DNA of 64,000 nt from assembly GCF_011516655.1 (NCBI RefSeq), contig NZ_WOSV01000008.1, positions 1 through 64,000 of the forward strand. The letters are read 5' to 3'. Positions 9,629 through 17,934 of the stretch are shown here, in pieces. Source of the DNA: Acetobacter thailandicus. GTDB taxonomy: Bacteria; Pseudomonadota; Alphaproteobacteria; Acetobacterales; Acetobacteraceae. The notes under the pieces are model-generated. The model did not search any database. It had not been told where the DNA came from and worked only from the letters and a program-made list of their open reading frames with translations. Position 1 is the stretch's first letter; each line of letters opens with the position of its first letter. Position numbers and translations under genes: made by a program.

Positions 9629-10864
9629 ATGGCTTTATCAGAGAAAAAAACTGTCTTGTCGGTCATTATCCTGGCAGGTCTGATAACATTTTTGCGCTGG
9701 CCTGAAATTTTGTCTGATGCACAGTTCTGGGCTGAAGACGGTATGTTCTGGTGGCCTGAGGCCCGGGCAAAAGGGCTGGCTAGTCTCTGGTTGCCTCATA
9801 CCGGCTATTTTCAAACGGATGATCGCCTGGTTGCCCTGCTTGCTGTGTTCTTTCCTCTGGCATGGGGTCCGGCTTTATTTGCCTGTGCCGCGTTGTTTTT
9901 TGAGGTGTTACCGCCTGCGTTCCTGGTATCATCACGCTGTGCCGTAATATGTCCGTCTCTGCTGCTTCGCAGTTGCCTCGCTCTGGCATGGTGTGCGCTT
10001 CCTAATACATGGGAGGTGCATGGCAATCTGACCAACAGTCAGTGGCATCTGGGGCTATTATCTTTTCTCATTGTTATGTCATCACCGCCGCAAACCCGCA
10101 GATCCTGGATATTTGATATCTTTTTTCTGGGAGTAAGTGCCGTTAGTGGTCCCTTTAGTATTCTGCTTACACCTGTTGCCGCGTTACGGGCCTGGTGGCT
10201 GCCTTCAAAAGCCAGCATAACGAGGGTGATAATTCTGGGGGCAGGGGCTCTGATTCAGGCCGTGTGTATTTATATGTCTCAAAGAGGGGTGCCACCTCTT
10301 CTGGGGGCTACGCCGATGAATTTTGTGCGTCTTATGTCAGGGCAGATTATTCTGGCAACTATAGTGGGGTGCCATCATTTGCCCCACTGGTACGGGCTGG
10401 CCATATGGCGGTATATGGTTTTGCCTTGCCTTCTTTTTATTGCTGCTGCCTGGTTGTGTCTTAATGCGGCATATCGCTGGTCTTCTTTTCGTTATGCGCT
10501 TTTCTTTACGGTGCTGATTCTGGGGGCTTGTCTTTCGCATCCGTTACCTCTGTCGCATGGCGAGCAGGTATGGGTCAGAATGAGAATGCCTGACACCGGT
10601 ATGCGTTATCTTTTTTTACCCCTTGTTTTCTGGGTCAGTGTGGTGGTGGCTCAGGCTCTGGCCGCCCCCCGGGGCTGGACCAGAAATCTTGCTATCGTTT
10701 TTCTGTTTTTAATTATGTGTGTTGGTGTTCCGCGCGACTGGCGTTTTATGCCTGAGGCTGATCGTCAGTTTTATGACATCGCACACTATTTTGATCATGC
10801 ACCGCCTGGCACCAGAGTCACTATTCCTGTGCGCCCTGGTGCAGAAGCTGTTCTGATTCGTTAG
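9629..10864 (+). CDS. Polytopic membrane protein, GT-C-like
   Basis: 411 aa with about nine to ten hydrophobic segments. After the first segment comes WAEDGMFWWPEA (residues 34-45): an acidic ED in the first periplasmic loop is typical of GT-C glycosyltransferases that use polyprenyl-linked sugars, such as GtrII/O-antigen modifying proteins. This is the only basis for the call; the exact family is not recognised. A GGGGA site lies 5-10 bases before the ATG. It ends with a 4-base overlap with the stop region of the convergent gene at 10861. Confidence 0.6.
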   Translation: MALSEKKTVLSVIILAGLITFLRWPEILSDAQFWAEDGMFWWPEARAKGLASLWLPHTGYFQTDDRLVALLAVFFPLAWGPALFACAALFFEVLPPAFLVSSRCAVICPSLLLRSCLALAWCALPNTWEVHGNLTNSQWHLGLLSFLIVMSSPPQTRRSWIFDIFFLGVSAVSGPFSILLTPVAALRAWWLPSKASITRVIILGAGALIQAVCIYMSQRGVPPLLGATPMNFVRLMSGQIILATIVGCHHLPHWYGLAIWRYMVLPCLLFIAAAWLCLNAAYRWSSFRYALFFTVLILGACLSHPLPLSHGEQVWVRMRMPDTGMRYLFLPLVFWVSVVVAQALAAPRGWTRNLAIVFLFLIMCVGVPRDWRFMPEADRQFYDIAHYFDHAPPGTRVTIPVRPGAEAVLIR

Positions 10865-11460
10865 GGAGAGGCCATAGCCGGGTGAAATTCGTCAGTGACC
10901 GGCCAGTTTACCGTAACGGGCGAGGTGTCAGGCCTGTGCCAGCGTTGCCGGAGGGAGAGTGCTGCTCCACTGGTTATTCTGAGTTGTGAAATGGCCGCTG
11001 CAACGGGTGCTTTATTACTAAGCGGCGCAGGTCGGACAGCACGTGAAGAGAGCCAGTATCCAGACCCGGCCAGACATGCACTCAGGGTTGTCAGCGCAAA
11101 CATCATTCGCTCGAGTACTGAAGGGAATGGTAAGAACGTGCGCAGCAGAGAGCGCGCTTCATGTTCGCGTTCGTTTTGCGTGGCCTCAGTCGCCAGCAGG
11201 AGTTTATTTTCTGTGGTAGTGAGGCTCAGTATATTGTCAGTGCGAATATCCAGAGCGGGTAATTTAAGAGCTGTCATGCCCGACAGAGCATCGCGAAAGG
11301 CTTGTGATACGGTCTGAAACTCCTGCTGGAAGCAGGGAAGGAAAAGGGTCGCAGGTCGTTTGCATGGTGTCGTGCTGCGACTGGTCAGGCGGCGAATGGC
11401 CCATACGGTCAGGCGCTCACTACTGGTCAGGTCCGTCAGATAAACTGCTGAATGTGTCAT
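10861..11460 (-). CDS. Conserved hypothetical protein (acetic acid bacteria type)
   Basis: 199 aa, soluble. The N-terminal segment LTSSERLTVWAIRRL followed by a Cys-rich/aromatic stretch and FQQEFQTVSQAFRDAL resembles small hypothetical proteins found in Acetobacteraceae; no function is known. It starts at ATG 11460 and stops inside the 4-base overlap with the convergent membrane protein. The Ala/Leu-rich middle (FALTTLSACLAGSGYWLSS) may be a helix bundle rather than a membrane segment. Confidence 0.6.
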   Translation of the reverse strand: MTHSAVYLTDLTSSERLTVWAIRRLTSRSTTPCKRPATLFLPCFQQEFQTVSQAFRDALSGMTALKLPALDIRTDNILSLTTTENKLLLATEATQNEREHEARSLLRTFLPFPSVLERMMFALTTLSACLAGSGYWLSSRAVRPAPLSNKAPVAAAISQLRITSGAALSLRQRWHRPDTSPVTVNWPVTDEFHPAMASP

Positions 11461-11520
11461 GGCGTTCTTTCTGAGGGCGGTCCCTCAGCCTCTGAAAACT
11501 GCGTCTGCTCTTTCTTAGAT

Positions 11521-11539
11521 GATAATGATTATTAATTGC
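11521..11539. promoter_or_regulatory. Possible Fur-like operator
   Basis: GATAATGATTATTAATTGC matches 14 of 19 positions of the classical Fur box, with the left half exact. It lies 60 bases upstream of the gene at 11460 and 82 bases before pyrD. AT-rich DNA gives such matches by chance, so this is weak. Confidence 0.25.
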
Positions 11540-11620
11540 AATATAAAACTGACGCCGCCAGTGCTGTGAAATGTATTTTCTGCTTTTCTTGTTCACAGGC
11601 TTGAGGCAGTACATAGAGCT

Positions 11621-12694
11621 ATGTCATTCCTTACACATCTCTCCCTTCCTCTTCTGCGCAGGCTTGATCCTGAAACCGCACATGACATTGCTCTCGATGC
11701 GCTTACGCTCGGGCTGTCCGTGCCGGTAAAACGCCCGGTGGATGACCAGGCACTGGCTACGCATGCTTTAGGTTATCGCTTTTCGAATCCGATCGGTATT
11801 GCCGCAGGTTTTGATAAAAATGCCAGGGTGATGCGCCCTCTTGCTCAGATGGGCTTTGGCTTTGTCGAGGCCGGAACTGTCACGCCTAAAGCGCAGCCAG
11901 GTAACCCCCGGCCTCGTCTGTTCAGGCTCACTGAAGACCGTGCCGTGATTAATCGCATGGGGTTTAACAATCAGGGGATTGATCGTTTTGTTATAAGGCT
12001 TGCACGTCTTCATCGTCCGCTGTCGTCCGGGCGTGCAGGTGGTGCAGGTGTTCCAGCTGGTGCAAATCTTGGTATCAATAAGACAGGAGCTGACCCTGAA
12101 CGCGATTATCCGGCACTTGTCGGGCGGGTGAAGGCTTATGTTAATTATATTGTCATTAATGTTTCTTCTCCCAATACACCAGGCCTGCGCGGCCTGCAGG
12201 ATGCGGCACGCCTGAAAAGCATTCTTGATGCGATTATGGAGCGACACCCCGACAGCCCGCCGCTGCTGGTAAAGCTCGCGCCAGACCTTGAGGATGATGC
12301 GATTGCTCCTGTAGTTGAAGCGGCTATTGCCGGTGGTGCCCGAGGGTTTATTATTTCAAACACGACGCTGGCGCGTCCTGAATCGTTGCAGAGTGAGTTT
12401 AAGGCCGAAAGTGGTGGTCTTTCAGGCCGTCCTTTGCGCTCACGTGCAACGGATATGCTGCGCCTTGTTGCTCAGGTTTCCGCAGGGCGCATGACACTTA
12501 TCGCCTGTGGCGGTATAGAGAGCGGCGCTGACATTCTTCAGCGTATTCGCCTTGGAGCGCATCTGGTTCAGGTTTATTCAGCTTTCGCGTATGAAGGGCC
12601 ACCTCTGATCAGCCGTCTGAAAAAAGAGATGCTGGAGCTTATGCAGGCTGAAGGTATCAGGTCGCTTGAGGAGATTCGGGGGCAGGACCTCTGA
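11621..12694 (+). CDS. pyrD: Dihydroorotate dehydrogenase (quinone), class 2
   Basis: 357 aa, the normal length of class 2 enzymes. It oxidises dihydroorotate to orotate with FMN and passes electrons to membrane ubiquinone in pyrimidine synthesis. Seen: the N-terminal amphipathic membrane-binding helix (LSLPLLRRLDPETAHDIAL), FMN-binding IGIAAGFDKNA near 64 and GTVTPKAQPGNPRPR near 88, the catalytic serine in NVSSPNTPGLR near 180, and IACGGIESGADI near 297. A HAD-family gene follows after 28 bases and may share its transcript. Confidence 0.97.
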   Translation: MSFLTHLSLPLLRRLDPETAHDIALDALTLGLSVPVKRPVDDQALATHALGYRFSNPIGIAAGFDKNARVMRPLAQMGFGFVEAGTVTPKAQPGNPRPRLFRLTEDRAVINRMGFNNQGIDRFVIRLARLHRPLSSGRAGGAGVPAGANLGINKTGADPERDYPALVGRVKAYVNYIVINVSSPNTPGLRGLQDAARLKSILDAIMERHPDSPPLLVKLAPDLEDDAIAPVVEAAIAGGARGFIISNTTLARPESLQSEFKAESGGLSGRPLRSRATDMLRLVAQVSAGRMTLIACGGIESGADILQRIRLGAHLVQVYSAFAYEGPPLISRLKKEMLELMQAEGIRSLEEIRGQDL

Positions 12695-12722
12695 TGGCAC
12701 AGAAACAGTCCGGGAGTATAAA

Positions 12723-13565
12723 ATGACAGGAATATCGTCTGTTGCTGACAGATACAACGGTTATGTTGTTGATTTGTGGGGCACCGTGCATGACGGGGTG
12801 CAGACTTACCCTGGTGTTATAGCCTGCCTTGAGGCGCTGCGCGCTGCAGGTAAACGGATTGTTCTGCTGTCAAATGCCCCCAGGCCTGCTGATGTTGTGC
12901 ACCAGCAGTTGCAGAAATTTGGTGTGTGTGCCTCTCTTTACGACGGTATCGTGACCAGTGGTGAGGTCGCCCGGTCGCTGTTGCGTGAGCGCACAGACCC
13001 GTGGTGTGCCCGGCTGGGGCGCAAAGTGCTGCATTTAGGCGGTCTGCATGATCTGGGCCTGTATGACGGACTGAACCTTGAGCAGGTGAGTGATGTTGAA
13101 GAGGCCGATTTTATTCTTAATGCCGGGCCGGATATCGAGCGCGGGGTAGAGGCCATTGACCCTTATTTGCCTGAGCTGCGTGCTGCTTTGACACGTGGCC
13201 TGCCGATGCTGTGTGCTAACCCTGATATGACCGTTATTAAGGGCGGGCAGAGAATGATCTGCGCTGGTGCACTGGCTTTGTTTTATGAGCAGGAAGGAGG
13301 CAATGTGCGCTGGGTCGGCAAGCCGTATGCTGAGGTTTATGATCCTGTTTTTGAGCTTCTTAACGTACCTAAAGAGCGTATTCTGGCCGTTGGTGATGCA
13401 CTGGCAACAGATATACGCGGTGCCACTGTTGCTGGTATTGATGGCGCCTGGATTCTGGGCGGCATTCACCAGGAGCTGCTCGACGCAGGTGATGAGCGGG
13501 TGGCAGAAATTGCCCGTGCGGCAGGTCTGGCCCCTGCCATTACGCTTAAACGTTTTACCTGGTAA
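12723..13565 (+). CDS. HAD hydrolase, class IIA (TIGR01459-type)
   Basis: 280 aa from ATG 12723 (GGGAG six bases upstream; the longer frame starts inside pyrD). HAD motif I is VVDLWGTVHDG (residues 14-24; nucleophile Asp, with Trp in place of the usual Asp+2), motif II LLSNAPR near 52, the IIA cap follows, the Lys region is VGKPYAEVYDP near 200 and motif IV is VGDALATDIRGA near 222. NagD-like phosphatases of this group act on small sugar or nucleotide phosphates; the alphaproteobacterial subgroup has no assigned substrate. The missing second Asp of motif I, replaced within DLWGT, is a feature of this subgroup and may affect catalysis. Confidence 0.85.
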   Translation: MTGISSVADRYNGYVVDLWGTVHDGVQTYPGVIACLEALRAAGKRIVLLSNAPRPADVVHQQLQKFGVCASLYDGIVTSGEVARSLLRERTDPWCARLGRKVLHLGGLHDLGLYDGLNLEQVSDVEEADFILNAGPDIERGVEAIDPYLPELRAALTRGLPMLCANPDMTVIKGGQRMICAGALALFYEQEGGNVRWVGKPYAEVYDPVFELLNVPKERILAVGDALATDIRGATVAGIDGAWILGGIHQELLDAGDERVAEIARAAGLAPAITLKRFTW

Positions 13566-13583
13566 TTAGACTCGTATAATGTT

Positions 13584-13607
13584 GCACCTGCCGGTTCAGG
13601 CAGGTGC
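13584..13607. terminator. Perfect 9-bp inverted repeat between convergent genes
   Basis: GCACCTGCC ... GGCAGGTGC with loop GGTTCA. It overlaps the last codons of the ymdB-like gene. There is no good T-run on either side, so termination may be weak. Confidence 0.5.
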
Positions 13608-14432
13608 ACATGCAGTTTTAAAATCAGGGAGTGTCTGAGCCAGAAGGCCGCCCTGTCGCAGTGGGGCAACCCGTCGTGCCAGACCTGTTGAATCATCTGT
13701 TTCAACCATAATGCCACAAATTGTTGCTTCACCCGTTGCAGGTTGCAGGCGCTCGCCCGGCATTTTGCGCATAAACCGTGTTACAGCCGCGTCTTTGGTC
13801 ATGCCAATGATGCTGTCGTAGTCACCGCACATGCCGGCATCCGTCTGAAAGGCAGTTCCGGCAGGTAAAATCCGATGATCAGCTGTGGGTGTATGGGTGT
13901 GTGTACCAACGACGAGTGAGGCTCGTCCGTCCATTGCGTTGCCAAAAGCCCACTTTTCACTGGTGGCTTCAGCATGAATATCGATCACAATGGCCTGGGT
14001 TGTCACGCCCAGGCGGTGGCGTGTCAGCAGCTCATTGGTACAGCGAAACGGGTCATCCAGCGGGTCCATAAACAGCCGGCCCATGACATTAATGACCAGG
14101 GCTTTACGGCCATCTGCCAGCTCAACCTGCACGCTGCCATTCCCCGGTGTGCCCGGAGGGAAGTTCAGGGGACGGATAATGCGGGGAGCTGTGTCGATAT
14201 GTGGGATAAGATCGCGCCGGTCCCAGCTGTGGTTGCCCAGAGTGATAACGTCAACACCGCCCTTAAACAGGTTTGTCGCGATATCGGGTGAGAGACCAAA
14301 ACCGTGGCTGGCATTTTCTGCATTAACAATAACCAGATCGAGAGAGAGCGTTTCACGCAGGCCTGGCAGACGTTCAAGCACGGCATCACGACCGCAGCGG
14401 CCAACAATATCTCCCAGAAATAAAATTCTCAC
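13596..14432 (-). CDS. ymdB: YmdB-family metallophosphoesterase (TIGR00282)
   Basis: 278 aa, starting with GTG 14432 (AAAGG seven bases upstream). All family motifs are visible: GDIVGRCGRDA (residues 7-17), NAENASHGFG near 38, LGNHSWD near 66, DIHAEATSEK near 150 and GTHTHTPTADH near 175. The fold binds two metal ions; the Bacillus homologue hydrolyses 2',3'-cyclic nucleotides and influences RNase Y-related and biofilm phenotypes. It ends next to the convergent HAD gene and is followed upstream by fau on the same strand, 24 bases away. Confidence 0.92.
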   Translation of the reverse strand: MRILFLGDIVGRCGRDAVLERLPGLRETLSLDLVIVNAENASHGFGLSPDIATNLFKGGVDVITLGNHSWDRRDLIPHIDTAPRIIRPLNFPPGTPGNGSVQVELADGRKALVINVMGRLFMDPLDDPFRCTNELLTRHRLGVTTQAIVIDIHAEATSEKWAFGNAMDGRASLVVGTHTHTPTADHRILPAGTAFQTDAGMCGDYDSIIGMTKDAAVTRFMRKMPGERLQPATGEATICGIMVETDDSTGLARRVAPLRQGGLLAQTLPDFKTACAPA

Positions 14433-14456
14433 ACAATTGCCTTTCTGTGTCTCTCG

Positions 14457-15017
14457 TCAGTCAAAATATAATGTCTCCTTTTCTGTCACAATACAGGAAA
14501 GGGGTTTGTCATAGGTGCCGGTGGGCACTTTTTCTGTTTCCTGTAATGACAGGGCATATCCGATTGCCGTGACACCGGGCAGGGCAGCCAGTGTACGGTC
14601 ATAATAGCCACCTCCGTAGCCCAGCCTGTTCCCCTGGCGGTCATATCCTACAAGCGGCACGAGAATCAGCTGGGGTTTGCGTTCTGGTCCGTCTGGCACA
14701 AATGTACCAAAACGCCCGGGCAGGAGGGGGGTGTCGGGTGTCCATACCCGAAATGTAAGAGCATGGCCACGGGGGGGAGTGTCGGGCAGTACAACACAAC
14801 GACCTGCATTGCTGAGAGCATGGCAAACCGGACGGATATCCGCCTCATGCGGGAGAGGCCAGACACAGGCGACGGTCGCGCCGTGCGACGCCAGCAATAC
14901 CGCTGACAGGCGCTGACACAATGCATCATCCTGAGCCGGGGTGTGCGCCTTCATAGCGCGCAGGCAATCAGCCCGCAGGTGCTTTTTTTCCTGTGTAAGT
15001 TCGTAAGAATCAGACAT
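14457..15017 (-). CDS. fau: 5-formyltetrahydrofolate cyclo-ligase
   Basis: 186 aa from ATG 15017. It converts 5-formyl-THF to methenyl-THF with ATP. The signature LVGYDRQGNRLGYGGGYYDRTL (near 130-150) and the N-terminal QEKKHLRADCLRAM helix are clear. The start has no Shine-Dalgarno site: the preceding bases read GCTCCTTTC, which resembles the anti-SD sequence, consistent with the gene being preceded directly by a structured RNA (see 15018-15131), as in the ssrS-ygfA arrangement of E. coli. Confidence 0.93.
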   Translation of the reverse strand: MSDSYELTQEKKHLRADCLRAMKAHTPAQDDALCQRLSAVLLASHGATVACVWPLPHEADIRPVCHALSNAGRCVVLPDTPPRGHALTFRVWTPDTPLLPGRFGTFVPDGPERKPQLILVPLVGYDRQGNRLGYGGGYYDRTLAALPGVTAIGYALSLQETEKVPTGTYDKPLSCIVTEKETLYFD

Positions 15018-15131
15018 GAAAGGAGCAGAGTGCGGAGCCACCATGACCGTTGGTCTTTTCAACCTCCAGGACCTGCGAGTGCAGGTGGGCACCGGGTAAT
15101 GTGACCAGGATCACAACAGAGCCAGCTCCCT
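15018..15131 (-). ncRNA. ssrS: Probable 6S RNA (ssrS) between zapA and fau
   Basis: The minus-strand interval folds into one long rod: closing stem AGGGAGC (15125-15131) with GCTCCTT (from 15026 down), inner stem GTGCCCACC with GGTGG-TCC-GCAC, and hairpins ACCTGC-ACTC-GCAGGT and GGTTG-AAAAGA-CCAAC. The position zapA - RNA - fau is the classical 6S RNA locus in proteobacteria (established). Ends are uncertain; 6S is normally 150-200 nt, so it may begin inside zapA. A different structured leader for fau is the alternative. Confidence 0.55.
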
Positions 15132-15534
15132 AGGAAGTGCTTATCGGCCCAGGGGATGACATGCCTGACGCGTCGGGCAGCTCAGCACCTTCATTGTACT
15201 CCTGCTCGATCATTGTTGCAAGACTTTCTGCGCGTTCAGCAAGGTCAGCCAGGCGGGACTGAGTAAAGTCATGCCTGGTGCGCATATATTCAGCTTCCTG
15301 TAGTGCAGCTGTTGTGGCTTCAGGCAGAACCCGCTGTGAGAGATCTTCAATTTCGTCAGCCATAACCAGGGCTACCAGCGCCAGCAGGTGGTTATCATTC
15401 GTAAAACCCAGGGAACGAAAGTGCCTGACACGTTTTTCGACAAGCTGGGCCATAGCCTGAAGGTGGCGTTCCTGCCCGTCTTCACAGCCCACCTGGTAGC
15501 TGTGTCCATTAATACGAATTGAAACAGTCGCCAT
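15130..15534 (-). CDS. zapA: Cell division protein ZapA
   Basis: 134 aa. It binds and bundles FtsZ filaments at midcell. N-terminal globular domain (VSIRINGHSYQVGCEDGQE, residues 4-22), then MAQLVEKRVRHFRS and a coiled-coil C-terminal half (ALVMADEIEDLSQRV onward). The C-terminal tail after residue 115 is unstructured. It lies 3 bases after a small coiled-coil gene, with which it must form an operon, and upstream of the probable 6S RNA and fau. Confidence 0.92.
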   Translation of the reverse strand: MATVSIRINGHSYQVGCEDGQERHLQAMAQLVEKRVRHFRSLGFTNDNHLLALVALVMADEIEDLSQRVLPEATTAALQEAEYMRTRHDFTQSRLADLAERAESLATMIEQEYNEGAELPDASGMSSPGPISTS

Positions 15535-15537
15535 AGT

Positions 15538-15789
15538 TCAGAGGTCTCCTGTCGCGTTAATCTCGTCCAGTGTATCACGTACGCGACTGATCAGGTGATC
15601 AAGGTGAGTCACGAGTGCCTGCGTTTGAGGAGGGTTGTCCCGATATGTGCGTTTATTATTTTCCAGTGCGAAGGAAATTCTTTGCAGTGCACGATCAAGA
15701 CGGATAATCGGGTCTTTCTGCTCACCAGAATCGTCTGTGGAGGATGGGGTGTTCTCTGTTTGTATAGTGTTTGAGAAAGACTGCGCCAC
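15538..15789 (-). CDS. Small coiled-coil protein upstream of zapA (DUF4164-like)
   Basis: 83 aa from GTG 15789, chosen because AGGA lies eight bases upstream; a longer reading to 15861 lacks a site and overlaps the divergent promoter. Residues 29-80 form one long helix with heptad spacing (LDRALQRISFALENN ... LVTHLDHLISRVRDTLDEI). Small coiled-coil genes of this type precede zapA in many alphaproteobacteria; a role in ZapA/FtsZ assembly is likely but unproven. Confidence 0.72.
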   Translation of the reverse strand: MAQSFSNTIQTENTPSSTDDSGEQKDPIIRLDRALQRISFALENNKRTYRDNPPQTQALVTHLDHLISRVRDTLDEINATGDL

Positions 15790-15869
15790 TGCCTGAATCC
15801 TGCATAATGTATGATTATTCCGACTCCTCAAAGGAATCACCCGCAAACACAATAACGTCAAGCGTAGTT

Positions 15870-16283
15870 ATGAAAACCAGTTTATTTTTTTCGGCTAAAA
15901 GGGATACTCTCTCATGGCTTACTCTTCACAATTTCGCTAGCGGGGTTGCTGCCTGTCAGCAGGCGAAGGAGCTGAGACCACATCCGGCTTTTGGTTTCAT
16001 ATCAGCGCCAGGTGCTGCTGGGTTTATGGGGACAGGCTGGTGGCAGGCCCTGATTCGCGCCGTGCAGGAGCAGAGTGGCTATGACTGCCCGCATATTCTC
16101 GACTGTGGCGCAGATCCTGGATACGCATTGTTTGCGGCCTCTCAGGGGCAGAAACTGATAGTGCTTGAAGCCCCATCTCCGGTGCTTGAGAGCGTTAATG
16201 AGGTTTATGAACGTCTGGGGGGACATGTTTTTTCCATGCGTCCACCATCATTTGACCTTATCAGCACGTTATCAGGCGTATAG
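15870..16283 (+). CDS. Hypothetical protein upstream of fbaB
   Basis: 137 aa from ATG 15870; in-frame starts at 15771 and 15807 would overlap the divergent gene region. Notable segments: HPAFGFISAPGAAGFMGTGWW near 40 and HILDCGADPGYALFAASQGQ near 78, followed by hydrophobic LIVLEAPSPVL. It has no signal peptide or membrane segment and no known domain. Its position directly before fbaB and the ThiE-like gene suggests a shared operon. The codon pattern is that of the core genome. Confidence 0.6.
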   Translation: MKTSLFFSAKRDTLSWLTLHNFASGVAACQQAKELRPHPAFGFISAPGAAGFMGTGWWQALIRAVQEQSGYDCPHILDCGADPGYALFAASQGQKLIVLEAPSPVLESVNEVYERLGGHVFSMRPPSFDLISTLSGV

Positions 16284-16376
16284 GACCTTGCCGCCGTTTG
16301 GCAGCAGGGCTATTCGAAAGAATACATTCCAGGAGATGTCGCCCTGGAAGACTGATGTCATAGAAAGGATTTCATA

Positions 16377-17291
16377 ATGACGCTTACCCCCACGGTTAAG
16401 GCTATCCTTAATCAGTATGAAAGCGATAATCCTGGAACAAAAACCAACCTTGCTCGCTTTCTGAATGCGGGAAAGCTGGCGGGTACAGGTAAGCTTGTTA
16501 TTCTGCCTGTTGACCAGGGCTTTGAGCATGGTCCGGCACGTTCTTTTGCAGCTAACCCGGCTGCATATGACCCACACTATCATTTTCAGCTCGCTATTGA
16601 GGCTGGCCTGAGTGGTTATGCAGCTCCTCTGGGCATGCTGGAGTGTGGTGCTGCAACATATGCAGGTGAGATTCCTCTCATTCTTAAATGTAACAGCTCC
16701 AACAGCCTTGCCACTGAAAAAGACCAGGCCGTAACAGGCACGGTCGCTGATGCGCTGCGTCTGGGCTGTGCTGGTATTGGCTTCACGATCTATCCTGGTT
16801 CTGAATATTGCTTTGATCAGATGGAAGAGCTGCGTGAACTTGCGGCTGAAGCAAAATCAGTTGGTCTGGCTGTTATCGTATGGAGCTACCCCCGCGGGCC
16901 GCTGCTGAATAAAGCTGCTGAAACCGCGGTAGATGTTTGTGCTTATGCTGCACATATGGCCGCTCTGTGTGGTGCTCATATTATCAAAGTGAAACCCCCG
17001 CAGGAACTGGTTGCTCTTGATGCCTGCAAACCAGCTTATGAGCAGAACAAAGTCGACGTTGCTACTCTGGCAGCACGTATTCGCCATGTTGTTCAGTCAT
17101 CTTTTGCCGGCCGTCGTATTGTTATCTTCTCTGGTGGTGATAAAACCGGTACAGACAACCTGCTAAGCACCATTCAGGGTATTCAGGATGGTGGTGGTTT
17201 TGGTTCGATTATCGGCCGTAATGTGTTCCAGCGTCCAAAAGCTGAAGCACTCGAGCTGCTTGATAAAATCACGACTATTTTTAAAGGCTGA
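16377..17291 (+). CDS. fbaB: Class I fructose-bisphosphate aldolase (FbaB/DhnA type)
   Basis: 304 aa with AAGGA seven bases before the ATG. Cleaves fructose 1,6-bisphosphate through a lysine Schiff base. Seen: VILPVDQGFEHGPARSF near 41-57, IPLILKCNSSN near 100, the Schiff-base region AHIIKVKPP near 202, and phosphate-binding FSGGDKTG near 245 and GGFGSIIGRNVFQRP near 272. Acetic acid bacteria have incomplete glycolysis, so the enzyme probably serves gluconeogenesis (inference). A ThiE-like gene follows after 28 bases. Confidence 0.95.
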   Translation: MTLTPTVKAILNQYESDNPGTKTNLARFLNAGKLAGTGKLVILPVDQGFEHGPARSFAANPAAYDPHYHFQLAIEAGLSGYAAPLGMLECGAATYAGEIPLILKCNSSNSLATEKDQAVTGTVADALRLGCAGIGFTIYPGSEYCFDQMEELRELAAEAKSVGLAVIVWSYPRGPLLNKAAETAVDVCAYAAHMAALCGAHIIKVKPPQELVALDACKPAYEQNKVDVATLAARIRHVVQSSFAGRRIVIFSGGDKTGTDNLLSTIQGIQDGGGFGSIIGRNVFQRPKAEALELLDKITTIFKG

Positions 17292-17319
17292 AAAGCACAG
17301 GGGCAGAGGGAGTAAGACG

Positions 17320-17916
17320 ATGACAGAGAGCCTGTATCTCTCTACCCCGGTTTTATACAGAGAGGCGGGCTTTTTGCCGCGCCTCTCACAATGTGTGGCC
17401 GATTACACACCCGCAGCAGTTTTGCTGCGTCTGGCTGATGATTCTGAGAAAAATCTCTGCGATTTCATTGCGCAGGTTTGTCCTGTTGTGCAGGGCACTG
17501 GTAGTGCGCTGATCCTTGAAGACCGGCCTGCACTGGCTCAGGGTACCGGGTGTGATGGCGTACACCTCTCTTCTGCTTTTACGGGCAGAACTATAAAGGA
17601 CGTGAGGCGCCTGCTGGGAGATTCGATACAGCTGGGCGTTGCCGCTGGTATCAGCCGTGATGTTGCTATGTGTGCAGGTGAGGACGGAGCAGATTATATT
17701 CTGTTCGGTGAAGACGCTCCGCAGAGTGCCGCAGCCATTAAGGAGACGCAGCAGCTTATCAGCTGGTGGTCAATGATGATGGAATTACCCGCCGTGGCTC
17801 TGGTGCCTGCGCCACGGTCTCTGGCAGGTTTTGTTGCTGCCCAGCCAGATTTTATAATGCCAGGCACAAACTTCTGGGAACAGCAGGAAGAGTGGAATCT
17901 CTCATCACTGGTATAG
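17320..17916 (+). CDS. ThiE-like thiamine phosphate synthase family protein
   Basis: 198 aa from ATG 17320 (GAGGGAG seven bases upstream). A TIM-barrel of the ThiE/TenI type: LILEDRPALAQGTGCDGVHLSS (residues 62-83) matches the ThiE region with the substrate-binding Asp and His, and GVAAGISRDVAMCAGEDGADYILFG (near 107-131) matches the phosphate side. It is shorter than ThiE at the C-terminus and the GxG phosphate loops are weak, so it may not make thiamine phosphate. Paired with fbaB. Confidence 0.72.
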   Translation: MTESLYLSTPVLYREAGFLPRLSQCVADYTPAAVLLRLADDSEKNLCDFIAQVCPVVQGTGSALILEDRPALAQGTGCDGVHLSSAFTGRTIKDVRRLLGDSIQLGVAAGISRDVAMCAGEDGADYILFGEDAPQSAAAIKETQQLISWWSMMMELPAVALVPAPRSLAGFVAAQPDFIMPGTNFWEQQEEWNLSSLV

Positions 17917-17934
17917 TGTTTACTGAAGTTTGCT

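Noticed and set aside
9499-9705. 68-codon frame before the GT-C-like gene
   Set aside because: Overlaps the start of a better gene in another frame, no ribosome site, composition like translated non-coding AT-rich DNA.
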